A stretch of 25,560 bases of DNA from DATAEU01 sp046724395 (GCA_046724395.1 JBKOWM010000084.1:1-25560), one strand, 5' to 3'. Shown: positions 15,855 through 22,154, counted from the first letter of the stretch. Numbers and translations: made by a program. Notes: generated by a model not told the origin, from the sequence alone.

Positions 15855-16700
15855 ATGGACGTTATCGAACACCATGCGGCTCAGCTTCCCGCGATCGACG
15901 ATCGTTGGGAGCCGCGCCCGTACGACCGGACGACGCTTCGCGAAGCGCTGCTGGAGGCTGCGATCGCGGGGCCGCAGGTCAGTCACCCGCTCGACAACGT
16001 CCTTCGTCACATCCGGCTGCTCTACGAGGGCGACCCGGACAAGCAGTTCGGGATGACCGGGCTCGCGGGCGCGCTCGATCCGACGAGGATCCTCGAACTC
16101 GTCGGGCGCGAGGCCGGGTTCGAGCCCGACCACACCGCCACCCACGGGCCGGTCCCAGTCGATCCCGATCACGTGCTCGATCGATGCGAAGAGGTCGGCG
16201 AGCGCCTCGGCTTCGCCTGCCATCGCGGCGAGGCCGTCGTCCTGGCGACGGGCCACCCCGTTGGCCTCGCGCACCTGTACGCGGAGGTGGGCCGCGAGAT
16301 CGCACGTCGCGGCGCCCGGCCACTCCGACCGGCAGAGGGAGAGAAGTGGCGCGACGACGGCCACCACCATTGGTGGCAGATCCGCTACCTGGGCCATGTG
16401 GCCGTGCTGACGGACAAGGCCTCCGCCCGCCACACGCATAGTGGCGAGCCGATGCGTCGCATGCTCGCCGACGCGGTGCCCGACGTGGTGTTCGCCGATC
16501 ACGGGTTCGCCGGCGCGGCGATCGAGCAGGGCGTGGACACCGTCTCGGTCGCGGACGTGAACGATCCCGCCCTGGTGGTGGCGCGGGCCCAGGGCCGAGC
16601 GGCCACTGTCATCGTGATGGACGACAACGTCCAGCCCGATACGTACTGGCCCTGCTTCCAGGCGATCGTCTCGCGCCTCCCGAAAGACGGCTCTGGGTAG
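15855..16700 (+). CDS. Conserved phosphatase-like protein
   Basis: 281 residues, cytosolic, no membrane segment. The C-terminal half has VFADHGFAGAAIEQGVDT, VADVNDPALVVARAQG and VIVMDDNVQPDTYWPCFQAI. I recall this pattern from actinobacterial proteins labelled simply as phosphatase, but I see no classical phosphatase motif to confirm the activity. The middle carries a histidine-rich patch (DDGHHHWW and ARHTHSGEPM) that could bind metal. The N-terminal part (HPLDNVLRHIRLLYEGDP) is helical. The ATG at 15855 fits a near-leaderless start after TAAGCT. Function should be treated as unknown. Confidence 0.75.
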   Translation: MDVIEHHAAQLPAIDDRWEPRPYDRTTLREALLEAAIAGPQVSHPLDNVLRHIRLLYEGDPDKQFGMTGLAGALDPTRILELVGREAGFEPDHTATHGPVPVDPDHVLDRCEEVGERLGFACHRGEAVVLATGHPVGLAHLYAEVGREIARRGARPLRPAEGEKWRDDGHHHWWQIRYLGHVAVLTDKASARHTHSGEPMRRMLADAVPDVVFADHGFAGAAIEQGVDTVSVADVNDPALVVARAQGRAATVIVMDDNVQPDTYWPCFQAIVSRLPKDGSG

Positions 16701-16703
16701 AAT
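16698..16703 (+). promoter_or_regulatory. -10 box TAGAAT after the phosphatase-like gene
   Basis: TAGAAT is a near-consensus -10 that shares its TAG with the stop codon of the preceding gene. Transcription would begin near 16710, three bases before a TTG-started 39-residue ORF and about 180 bases before the Clp1-like gene. Confidence 0.45.
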
Positions 16704-16712
16704 CTGCGCATC

Positions 16713-16832
16713 TTGCAGGCCAACGCCATCCGAGAGGCTCGGTTCGAACACGTGACCAGCGAGGCTCGCCGCCTCGCCGAGACGTTCCCGCCCGCCATCA
16801 GCTCATGGACGCCCAGGGAGGGCCCGGGCTAG
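16713..16832 (+). CDS. Possible leaderless small protein (39 aa)
   Basis: TTG-started frame of 39 codons directly downstream of a near-consensus -10 box. The product starts (M)QANAIREARFEHVTSEARR and ends in PREGPG; the first half is predicted helical and charged, the second Pro-rich. Codon third positions are GC-rich. I do not recognise it. It accounts for much of the 189 bases between the phosphatase-like and Clp1-like genes. Alternatively the segment is just a leader of the Clp1-like mRNA. Confidence 0.35.
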   Translation: MQANAIREARFEHVTSEARRLAETFPPAISSWTPREGPG

Positions 16833-16889
16833 CCCACCGCCCACGTGGAGACCGGCCTCCGGCGGGGTGACCCCCACGCGGGAGGCGAC

Positions 16890-17774
16890 GTGAACGAGCA
16901 CGACGTAGTCGTGGAGAACGCGGCTCGGAACAAGCGGGCCGCCATGCTCGTGGGCGCTCTCGATTCGGGCAAGACGACGATGGCGCGCGCGATGCTCGGT
17001 GCCGCGCTCGCTGCAGGACGCGTGTGTGCCTACGTCGATGCCGACGTCGGCCAGAAGACGGTCGGCCCGCCGGCGACCGTCACGCTCAGGATGCTTCGCT
17101 CTCCGGCCGAGCTGACGAGCGACGCGTTCGCCGACGCCGATGAGCTCTCGTTCGTAGGTTCGACGACGCCCGAGGGTCATCTGCTATCCGTCGTCACGTC
17201 GGTCGCGCGGCTCAATGACCGTGCTCGCGCGGCGGGGGCCGAGTTCGTCGTCGTCGACACGAGCGGCCTCGTCGCCGGGGTTCAGGGTCAGATTCTGAAA
17301 TACCACAAGGCGGAGATGCTCCGGCCCGATCTCGTCGTCGGCCTCGAACGGGGCGAGGAGCTTCAGCCGCTGCTCGGGGTGATCCAGCGGTTCTTCGGCA
17401 CCGAGGTCGTACCGCTGCCCGTGGTCCCAGGAGTCCAGGCGACGACCGTGGAGCGACGGGCCGAGAACCGGGAGGTCGCGATGAGTCGCTACTTCTCGCG
17501 CGAGTTGCACCGCTGGCGTGTGAAGCCCACCGTCTTCATGCCGGCCCTCCCGCCGCTGTTCGACCTCGCACGGCTCGACCGGCTGCTCGTCGGGCTCTCG
17601 GACGGCGCCGGTGGATATCTGGGGATCGGCCATCTCGACTACGCGGCGGACGAGGGGGTGCTTCGGCTCATCTCGCCCGTGGCAGAGGGCCCCAAGGCGC
17701 TTAGACTTGGCTCCGTTCGCCTCGAGGAGGGGTTCCGCGCGCGGCGGGTCGACCTCCGGGATCTGTTCGGCTGA
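16890..17774 (+). CDS. Clp1/Nol9-type P-loop protein, putative polynucleotide 5'-kinase
   Basis: 294 residues from the GTG at 16890 (GGGAGG just upstream); a GTG at 16845 would add 15 residues. The Walker A is GALDSGKTT (residues 22-30), followed by YVDADVGQKTVGPPATVTL (D50, D52, Q55), the arrangement of the Clp1/Grc3/Nol9 polynucleotide kinase domain, where D-x-D-x-GQ follows the P-loop. SFVGSTTPEGHL (87-98) and VVVDTSGLV (120-128) also fit that family, as does the basic RRAENRE segment in the lid position. Clp1/Grc3 enzymes phosphorylate 5'-OH ends of RNA or DNA in eukaryotes and archaea; bacterial homologues are little studied, and kinase activity here is inferred. It is 16 bases upstream of the bS22-like gene, hinting at an RNA or ribosome role. 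Confidence 0.8.
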   Translation: MNEHDVVVENAARNKRAAMLVGALDSGKTTMARAMLGAALAAGRVCAYVDADVGQKTVGPPATVTLRMLRSPAELTSDAFADADELSFVGSTTPEGHLLSVVTSVARLNDRARAAGAEFVVVDTSGLVAGVQGQILKYHKAEMLRPDLVVGLERGEELQPLLGVIQRFFGTEVVPLPVVPGVQATTVERRAENREVAMSRYFSRELHRWRVKPTVFMPALPPLFDLARLDRLLVGLSDGAGGYLGIGHLDYAADEGVLRLISPVAEGPKALRLGSVRLEEGFRARRVDLRDLFG

Positions 17775-17790
17775 CTACGAAGGGAACCGT

Positions 17791-17892
17791 GTGCCCTCGC
17801 TGATCAAGAAGCGCCGCAAAAAAATGCGCAAGAAGAAGCACAAGAAGCTCTTGAAGCGGACTCGCTGGCAGCGGCGGCAGCAGGGCCGCTAA
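17791..17892 (+). CDS. bS22-like small ribosomal protein (AURKAIP1/COX24 domain)
   Basis: 33-residue, extremely basic protein: starts MPSLIKKRRKKMRKKKHKKL and ends with an Arg/Gln-rich tail. The IKKRR-x-KM-x-KKKH-x-KL(L) pattern is that of the AURKAIP1/COX24 domain, found in the mitochondrial ribosomal protein mS38 and in the actinobacterial 30S protein bS22, which is also about 33 residues in mycobacteria. GTG start with GAAGGGAA (17779-17786) just upstream. Located 16 bases after the Clp1-like gene and 40 bases before the SAM hydroxide adenosyltransferase. Confidence 0.9.
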   Translation: MPSLIKKRRKKMRKKKHKKLLKRTRWQRRQQGR

Positions 17893-17931
17893 CGGCGACG
17901 AACGGCCCATGCGCCGGCCGCATGCGACGCG

Positions 17932-18732
17932 GTGACCCGCTCGATCGTCTTCCTCACCGATTACGGGCTCGCCGACGAGTTCGTGGGCGTGTGCCGCGGC
18001 GTCATCGAGCGGATTGCCCCGGGCACCCACGTCGTCGACCTGACCCACCAGATCGAGCGGCAGGCCGTCGTGCAGGGCGCGATCGTCCTCGGCCGGGCGA
18101 CGCGGTACATGCCGGAGTCCGCGGTCTATCTGGGTGTCGTCGATCCAGGCGTCGGCACCGAGCGCCGTCCGATCGCCGTCGAGGCGGCGTCCGGGGCGCT
18201 CCTCGTCGGCCCGGACAACGGCTTGCTGTCGATGGCATGGACCTCGCTTGGCGGCGCGACCGCCGCCGTCGAGATCGCTTCGCGCGAGCTCATGCTGGAG
18301 CCCGTCTCGCGGACGTTCCACGGGCGGGACATCTTCGCGCCGGCCGCGGCGCATCTGGCCGCAGGCGTCGCGCTCGACCGGCTGGGTCCCCCGCTCGATC
18401 CGTCCGACCTGCAGACCGTGGGACTCTCCGGTGCCATGGTGACGCCCGGCGTGATCGGCGCGCGCGTCGTCGGCGTGGACGGGTTCGGGAACGTGCAGCT
18501 GAACGTCACGCCGAGCGATCTCTCGGCCGCCGGTCTGGGCGGGACGCTCGCCGTCGGCAGCCATGACCTGCCCGTCGTCGCCGCGTTCACCGACGTACCG
18601 CAGGGGCACCCGGCGGTGATCGTCGACTCGCAGGGATTCGTCGCGTTGATCGTCAACCACGGGAGCGCGTCACGCACCTTCGGGCTGCGCCCTGGCGACG
18701 GGGTGACGATCGTGCGAGGCGCTACGGCGTAA
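17932..18732 (+). CDS. SAM hydroxide adenosyltransferase (SAM hydrolase, DUF62)
   Basis: 266 residues. Enzymes of this family (related to fluorinase and chlorinase) split S-adenosylmethionine with hydroxide into adenosine and L-methionine. Visible motifs: FLTDYGLADEFVG at the N-terminus with the family aspartates, VVDPGVGTERRPI, LLVGPDNGLL, and TFHGRDIFAPAAAHLAAG; the C-terminal domain has VDGFGNVQLNV and FALIVNHGSASRTFGL-like strands. The absence of the extended loop and halide pocket cannot be judged without alignment, but the sequence matches the hydroxide group. GTG start 39 bases after the bS22-like gene without a clear Shine-Dalgarno. The 3' end overlaps the convergent 49-residue ORF by 11 bases. 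Confidence 0.92.
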   Translation: MTRSIVFLTDYGLADEFVGVCRGVIERIAPGTHVVDLTHQIERQAVVQGAIVLGRATRYMPESAVYLGVVDPGVGTERRPIAVEAASGALLVGPDNGLLSMAWTSLGGATAAVEIASRELMLEPVSRTFHGRDIFAPAAAHLAAGVALDRLGPPLDPSDLQTVGLSGAMVTPGVIGARVVGVDGFGNVQLNVTPSDLSAAGLGGTLAVGSHDLPVVAAFTDVPQGHPAVIVDSQGFVALIVNHGSASRTFGLRPGDGVTIVRGATA

Positions 18733-18871
18733 TCGCACTCGTCGGGAACGGTGTCCCGGGCGCGGGTCCGGGAAAGCGCTGGTCGCCCGACGCGATGATC
18801 ATCTGGTAGACGGCCGCGATGCCGATCAGCACGAACAGGCAGATGACCATGATCAGGGTGCCACGTCGCAC
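18722..18871 (-). CDS. Small single-helix membrane protein (49 aa)
   Basis: 49 residues: MRRGTLIMVICLFVLIGIAA forms a basic N-terminus plus one transmembrane helix, followed by VYQMIIASG and a Pro/Thr-rich tail (PGPAPGTPFPTSAITP) likely outside the membrane. The GTG start sits six bases after TAGCCT (18878-18883), the exact leaderless spacing, and ten bases after the stop of the isomerase-like gene. Either leaderless transcription from its own promoter or readthrough from the isomerase is possible. Family not recognised. Confidence 0.6.
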   Translation of the reverse strand: MRRGTLIMVICLFVLIGIAAVYQMIIASGDQRFPGPAPGTPFPTSAITP

Positions 18872-18877
18872 GGCGGA

Positions 18878-18883
18878 AGGCTA
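18878..18883 (-). promoter_or_regulatory. -10 box TAGCCT for the 49-residue membrane protein
   Basis: TAGCCT on the minus strand, overlapping the isomerase-like stop codon, six bases before the GTG; predicts a leaderless mRNA. No good -35. Confidence 0.35.
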
Positions 18884-19744
18884 ACAGGACGAAGTTCGAG
18901 GACCGTCCGCTCGAGGCTGGCTCGGGATGCCGTTCGACGGCTGGCTCCGCGCCGAGAGGCGCGTCTCGCAGAACGCGCGGTTGTGCCGCAGCGCGTTGCG
19001 CAGCCTTGTGGGGTCGTCGAGGATCGGGCGAAGGTCGAGCTCGAGCGAGATCGTGCCGCGGAATCCGTCGGCGGCGAGCTCGTCCAACAGCTGCCCCAGC
19101 GGCAGGACGCCGGTGTCGACGGGGGCGTGCGTGTCCCACCCGCGTCCGGCGTTGTTTGAAAGATGGACGTGGACGATGCGGTCCCGAAGCTCCGCATACG
19201 TGGCGAGCAGGTCGAGGCCGGCGACGGCCGCGTGACTCGTGTCGAGGACCACATGCGGGAAGCGATCGAGGTCCGCGAGAACGTCGTGGGCATGGAACGC
19301 GACCCCGCGCTTGCCAAACGAGACCGGAAACATGTTCTCGACGCCGACCCGGACGCCCGTGTGGTCCGACAGCCGCCGCAGGTGGTCGTCGATCCACCGT
19401 CGGTATCCCGACTGCCATCGGTACGGCGGGTGCACGACGACGATGGGCACGTCGATCTGCTCTGCCAGCTCGATCGCTCGGTAGATCTTGCCGACGGGGT
19501 CGGTTCCCCACACCTTCCGGGTGACCAGGAGGAACGGGGCGTGGATGGCGCGGATTGCGAGTCCGTACTCCGCGGAGAGCCGGCGAAGGCGGCGGCCGTC
19601 CTGGGTGGCCGGATCCCGGGTGATCATCACCTCGATCGCGTCGAATCCCGCGTCGGCGATCGCGGAGAACGCCTCCGGGAGGGGGCGAGCCAGGAACCCG
19701 GCGGTCGAGCAGGCGAGCAGCGGGCGTGATGCGTCGATCGTCAC
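18881..19744 (-). CDS. Sugar phosphate isomerase/epimerase-like TIM barrel
   Basis: 287 residues, xylose isomerase-like/AP endonuclease 2 fold. Strand and metal-site segments visible: GFDAIEVMI, AIRAIHAPFLL, IVVVHPPYRW, VGVENMFP (metal Glu), HVVLDTSHAAVAG (metal Asp/His), IVHVHLSNNAGR and ISLELDLRP. These fit a divalent-metal barrel that isomerises sugars or inositol derivatives; the substrate is unknown. The last 25 residues are a low-complexity polar tail. GTG at 19744 lies 9 bases after a minus-strand TAGCAT box, giving a 2-3-base leader. Divergent from the membrane protein at 19802. Confidence 0.85.
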   Translation of the reverse strand: MTIDASRPLLACSTAGFLARPLPEAFSAIADAGFDAIEVMITRDPATQDGRRLRRLSAEYGLAIRAIHAPFLLVTRKVWGTDPVGKIYRAIELAEQIDVPIVVVHPPYRWQSGYRRWIDDHLRRLSDHTGVRVGVENMFPVSFGKRGVAFHAHDVLADLDRFPHVVLDTSHAAVAGLDLLATYAELRDRIVHVHLSNNAGRGWDTHAPVDTGVLPLGQLLDELAADGFRGTISLELDLRPILDDPTRLRNALRHNRAFCETRLSARSQPSNGIPSQPRADGPRTSSC

Positions 19745-19753
19745 GGCGCCGCG

Positions 19754-19759
19754 ATGCTA
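19754..19759 (-). promoter_or_regulatory. -10 box TAGCAT for the isomerase-like gene
   Basis: TAGCAT on the minus strand, 9 bases before the GTG at 19744. The palindrome at 19761-19786 lies immediately upstream, over the expected -35 region. Confidence 0.4.
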
Positions 19760-19760
19760 C

Positions 19761-19786
19761 ACGTGGGCCCGCGCGGGCCGACACGT
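19761..19786. promoter_or_regulatory. Palindrome between divergent promoters (operator candidate)
   Basis: Perfect 14-base palindrome GGCCCGCGCGGGCC at 19766-19779, flanked by ACGTG (19761-19765) and CACGT (19782-19786), giving an almost symmetric 26-base site. It sits between two opposed -10 boxes and would cover the -35 region of both. Confidence 0.45.
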
Positions 19787-19791
19787 ATGCT
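19786..19791 (+). promoter_or_regulatory. -10 box TATGCT for the membrane protein at 19802
   Basis: TATGCT ends 10 bases before the ATG at 19802; the predicted mRNA leader is about four bases. This spacing decides the start in favour of 19802 over in-frame ATGs at 19754 and 19787. Confidence 0.4.
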
Positions 19792-19801
19792 GCCGCCGCC
19801 C

Positions 19802-20482
19802 ATGTGGATCTTCCCGCTGGCCGCCGGCGCGGTCGCGCTCGCCTTCGGCGTGCTGCTTGGCGTGCAGTACTTCCGCCGCCGACGTCCGTACCAGGCGGCG
19901 TGGATCCTCGCCTTGGTCATGTACGCGATCGCGTCGTTCGCGTTGTTCCTCGGCGTCATCGACGGGTGGACGACGGGCGAGTATCGCCTCTACTGGCTGT
20001 TCGGTGCGATCCTGAACGTGCCGTGGCTCGCGATGGGCGAGGCGTACCTGTTGATCCGGAACAGGTCGGTCACGACGATCCTGCTCATCGGCCTGCTGTT
20101 TGCGACGGCGTTTGCGACGGCGCGGGTTCGAACGGGTGTCATCGATCCCGCCGCGCTCGCGCGGGATCTGCCGCTTGGCAAGGACGTGTTCGCGGACGAC
20201 CAACTCCCGTACCGGCTGGCGCAGCTCTACGCCTACCCCGCATACGCCCTGCTGGTGCTCGGGACGCTGTGGTCCGCGTGGCGCATGCGCGGAGACGCCC
20301 GCATGCGGGACCGCATGATGGGAACGGCGCTCATCGCGGCGGGCGCGACGATCGTCGCGATCGGATCGGGCATCGGCGCCGGGCTCGACGTCGTCCCACT
20401 GTTCGCGGTCGCGTTGTTGGCGGGGATCGCCGTGATGTTCTGGGGATTCATCCTCGCGTCGCGCGCGCCGCGGAGCGTGTGA
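19802..20482 (+). CDS. Multi-pass membrane protein, unknown
   Basis: 226 residues with about seven hydrophobic helices: FPLAAGAVALAFGVLLGVQY, AAWILALVMYAIASFALFLG, LYWLFGAILNVPWLAMGEAY, TTILLIGLLFATAFATA, LYAYPAYALLVLGTLWSAW, MGTALIAAGATIVAIGSGIG and LFAVALLAGIAVMFWGFILA, with basic loops such as FRRRRP on the expected cytoplasmic side. No cofactor or catalytic motif recognised. Seven helices and an N-out arrangement would be compatible with a sensor or transporter module, but that is only topology. The start at 19802 is chosen from the -10 position. It is convergent with the anti-sigma gene, 15 bases between stops. Confidence 0.78.
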   Translation: MWIFPLAAGAVALAFGVLLGVQYFRRRRPYQAAWILALVMYAIASFALFLGVIDGWTTGEYRLYWLFGAILNVPWLAMGEAYLLIRNRSVTTILLIGLLFATAFATARVRTGVIDPAALARDLPLGKDVFADDQLPYRLAQLYAYPAYALLVLGTLWSAWRMRGDARMRDRMMGTALIAAGATIVAIGSGIGAGLDVVPLFAVALLAGIAVMFWGFILASRAPRSV

Positions 20483-20497
20483 CGCAGGCCCGGGCGG

Positions 20498-21223
20498 CTA
20501 GAGGTTCGCCTCCCAGACATGGCGTGACTCGGTGGTCGGCGCCGTCCTCGACGCGCCGATGCTCTCCTCGGTAATCAGAATCGTGTCGAACGTGGACGGA
20601 TCGACCCGGAACGTTCGGTACACGAATCCCGATGCGTCGGGCATCAGCGTTCCGATCGCGCGAAAGCCGTCTTCGGAGCCGAGCCAGATGACGTACACGG
20701 AGCCGTCGGCCGGCGCAGGGATCCCATGTCCGGCCACGATCATCTGCTCCATCGTTGGGCCCGAGACCTCGACCATCGAGGTCGCTCCGATCCGCGACCG
20801 CAGGCCGACAGGCGCCGCCCCCGGCTGAGAGATCGCGTCCATGAGCTCCGCGACGTTGTCCAGATGCGTCTCGGCCCGGCTCGCGCGCGTCCCGAGCGAC
20901 ATCGAAAACGCCGCCATCCCGACGAGCGCCGCGATGCCGGCGGCGGTGGCGACGAGCGATCCTCGTCGGCGCCCCGGCACGTCCCGTTCGCCGATCGACC
21001 GCCGGAGCTGCACGAGCATCAGCTCCGACGGACGGACGGCGGCGGGCGCGAGCGCCAACTCTTCGGCCACGCTGCGGAATCCGGCGAGCGTCTCGCGGCA
21101 CAGCGGACACGAGGGCACGTGCTCCGTGAGGAGGCGATCCGCCTCGACGGCGTCCTCGCCGGACAGCGCGCCCAGCGCGTAGCCGGCGAGGAGCTCCTCG
21201 ATCCGCTCGTGATCGTTCTGCAT
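20498..21223 (-). CDS. Anti-sigma factor (RskA-like, zinc-finger ZAS domain)
   Basis: 241 residues. N-terminal cytoplasmic anti-sigma domain: EELLAGYALGALSGEDA, then the zinc-associated H-x3-C-x2-C motif (H35, C39, C42 in HVPSCPLC). One transmembrane helix at about 88-111 (GSLVATAAGIAALVGMAAFS) precedes an extracytoplasmic anti-sigma-K-type domain with ADGSVYVIWLG and FRVDPSTFDTILITEE. It should hold the neighbouring ECF sigma factor inactive at the membrane and release it on a signal, probably by regulated proteolysis as for RskA. ATG at 21223, 14 bases downstream of the sigma stop. In many RskA systems a signal outside the cell is sensed by the C-terminal domain. Confidence 0.9.
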   Translation of the reverse strand: MQNDHERIEELLAGYALGALSGEDAVEADRLLTEHVPSCPLCRETLAGFRSVAEELALAPAAVRPSELMLVQLRRSIGERDVPGRRRGSLVATAAGIAALVGMAAFSMSLGTRASRAETHLDNVAELMDAISQPGAAPVGLRSRIGATSMVEVSGPTMEQMIVAGHGIPAPADGSVYVIWLGSEDGFRAIGTLMPDASGFVYRTFRVDPSTFDTILITEESIGASRTAPTTESRHVWEANL

Positions 21224-21237
21224 GCGCAGCTGCGCCC

Positions 21238-21804
21238 TCAGTCCTCTCGGTACAGCGCCCGACGCAGCTTCCGCATGGCGGCGAGCGTCCTGGTCTTTAC
21301 CGTCCCCAACGGGATCTCCAACATGTCCGCGATCCGCGCCTGTGTGTACCCGTCGAAATACGCGAGCTCGATGACCCGTCGTTGATCGCCGGGGAGGGTC
21401 ACGAGCGCCTCCCGGACCTCTCCGCGGCGGGATCGCAGGTAGGTCGTCTCGACGACATCCTCCGATACATCTTCGTCCACGAGGGGCTCGAGGTTCGACG
21501 CGCGTTCGGACCTGCGGCGCAGCCGCTCCTCGCGGCGGACGACATCGACGGCGCGGTGGTGAACCAGGGAGAGGAAGAACGAGCGGAAGGCGCCGCGGGC
21601 GGGATCGTAGGCCTCGGGCGCCCGCCACAGCGCCAGGAAGGCGTCATGTGCGACCTCCTCGGCGATCGCTCCCTGGCCGACGACCCTGAGAGCCAGGCCG
21701 TACGCCGAGGGCGAGTACCGTCGATAGAGCTCCTCGAACGCCTCCCGGTCGCCGGCCGAGACCCTTCGATGGAGATCGAGATCGAACGCGTCCTCGTCGT
21801 GCAC
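21238..21804 (-). CDS. ECF RNA polymerase sigma factor (SigK-like)
   Basis: 188 residues. Sigma region 2: AFEELYRRYSPSAYGLALRV and EEVAHDAFLALWRAPEAYDP, with SFFLSLVHHRAVDVVRREERL for DNA melting and -10 recognition. Region 4: LPGDQRRVIELAYFDGYTQARIADML and LGTVKTRTLAAMRKLRRAL as the helix-turn-helix for -35 binding. A linker with acidic LVDEDVSEDV lies between. GTG at 21804 lies six bases after TAGAAC, so the mRNA may be leaderless. It precedes the anti-sigma gene, the usual order. Divergent from the glutaredoxin-like gene with 58 bases between starts that contain a 20-base palindrome, so both may be controlled together, possibly by the sigma factor itself. Confidence 0.95.
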   Translation of the reverse strand: MHDEDAFDLDLHRRVSAGDREAFEELYRRYSPSAYGLALRVVGQGAIAEEVAHDAFLALWRAPEAYDPARGAFRSFFLSLVHHRAVDVVRREERLRRRSERASNLEPLVDEDVSEDVVETTYLRSRRGEVREALVTLPGDQRRVIELAYFDGYTQARIADMLEIPLGTVKTRTLAAMRKLRRALYRED

Positions 21805-21810
21805 CCGGCG

Positions 21811-21816
21811 GTTCTA
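21811..21816 (-). promoter_or_regulatory. -10-like TAGAAC for the ECF sigma gene
   Basis: TAGAAC on the minus strand, six bases before the GTG at 21804. It misses the final T of TANNNT, so it is weaker than the other candidates. Confidence 0.28.
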
Positions 21817-21824
21817 ACACCCGA

Positions 21825-21844
21825 GTCTGAGAGGATCCTCAGAC
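21825..21844. promoter_or_regulatory. 20-base palindrome between ECF sigma and glutaredoxin genes
   Basis: GTCTGAG (21825-21831) and CTCAGAC (21838-21844) are perfect 7-base inverted arms around AGGATC. It lies 8 bases upstream of the sigma -10 and 6 bases upstream of the glutaredoxin -10, over both -35 regions. Operator or a hairpin in neither mRNA, since both mRNAs should start outside it. Confidence 0.45.
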
Positions 21845-21850
21845 CCCGAC

Positions 21851-21856
21851 TACGAT
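21851..21856 (+). promoter_or_regulatory. -10 box TACGAT for the glutaredoxin-like gene
   Basis: TACGAT fits TANNNT and ends exactly six bases before the GTG at 21863, predicting that transcription starts at the start codon. Confidence 0.5.
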
Positions 21857-21862
21857 TCATCC

Positions 21863-22099
21863 GTGTCGACGGTGCGGTTGTACTCGCGCCCGGGATGCCA
21901 CTTGTGCGACGCCGCCCGGGAGGCCGTTCTGCGGGTCCGCGAACGCACGGCGTTTGCCTTCGAGGAGGTCGACATCTCCGGCGACGAGGCGCTCGAGCTC
22001 GAATACGGAATCCGGATTCCTGTCCTGCTGGTCGACGGGGTGGAGCGATTCGAGATCTCGGTCGATGCCGGCGAGCTGGAGGCCGCCATCGGAGGGTGA
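21863..22099 (+). CDS. Glutaredoxin-like protein (DUF836 family)
   Basis: 78-residue thioredoxin-fold protein: VRLYSRPGCHLCDAAREAV places a CxxC redox pair (C12 and C15) after the first strand; FEEVDISGDEALELEYGIRIP carries the cis-proline (RIPVLLVDG). Length and motifs fit the small glutaredoxin-like DUF836 group common in actinobacteria, which act as thiol-disulfide reductases; the specific partner is unknown. GTG 21863 fits a leaderless start after TACGAT. The gene sits between the sigma/anti-sigma pair and rex, so all three could share redox-linked control. Confidence 0.88.
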   Translation: MSTVRLYSRPGCHLCDAAREAVLRVRERTAFAFEEVDISGDEALELEYGIRIPVLLVDGVERFEISVDAGELEAAIGG

Positions 22100-22121
22100 T
22101 CTCGACGCGCGGCTCCTGGGG

Positions 22122-22154
22122 CGATTGTGCAATCGTGCGGTCGTTCGGTAGCAT
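22122..22154 (+). promoter_or_regulatory. rex promoter with overlapping palindrome (autoregulation candidate)
   Basis: Palindrome CGATTGTGCAATCG (22122-22135; arms CGATTG and CAATCG) overlaps the -35-like TTGTGC at 22125-22130; 18 bases later TAGCAT (22149-22154) is a -10, seven bases before the GTG of rex. Rex sites in other bacteria contain TTGTG with inverted CACAA; only the TTGTG half is kept here, so binding by Rex is a guess. The -10 position supports GTG 22162 as the start. Confidence 0.5.

Noticed and set aside
16738..16746. GGTTCGAAC resembling a tRNA T-loop
   Set aside because: The flanking bases do not form a T-stem, and no acceptor or anticodon arm can be drawn around it.
16826..16880. 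GC-rich short palindromes (GGGCTAGCCC, GGGGTGACCCC) as a riboswitch or terminator
   Set aside because: Stems are 4-5 bases with no T-run and no match to a riboswitch that I know; common by chance at this GC content.
16845..16889. Upstream GTG start for the Clp1-like gene
   Set aside because: The GTG at 16890 has GGGAGG just before it and the extra 15 residues are Gly/Arg-rich without family resemblance; not fully excluded.
20483..20497. Terminator between the convergent membrane protein and anti-sigma genes
   Set aside because: Only 15 bases, with no inverted repeat or T-run.
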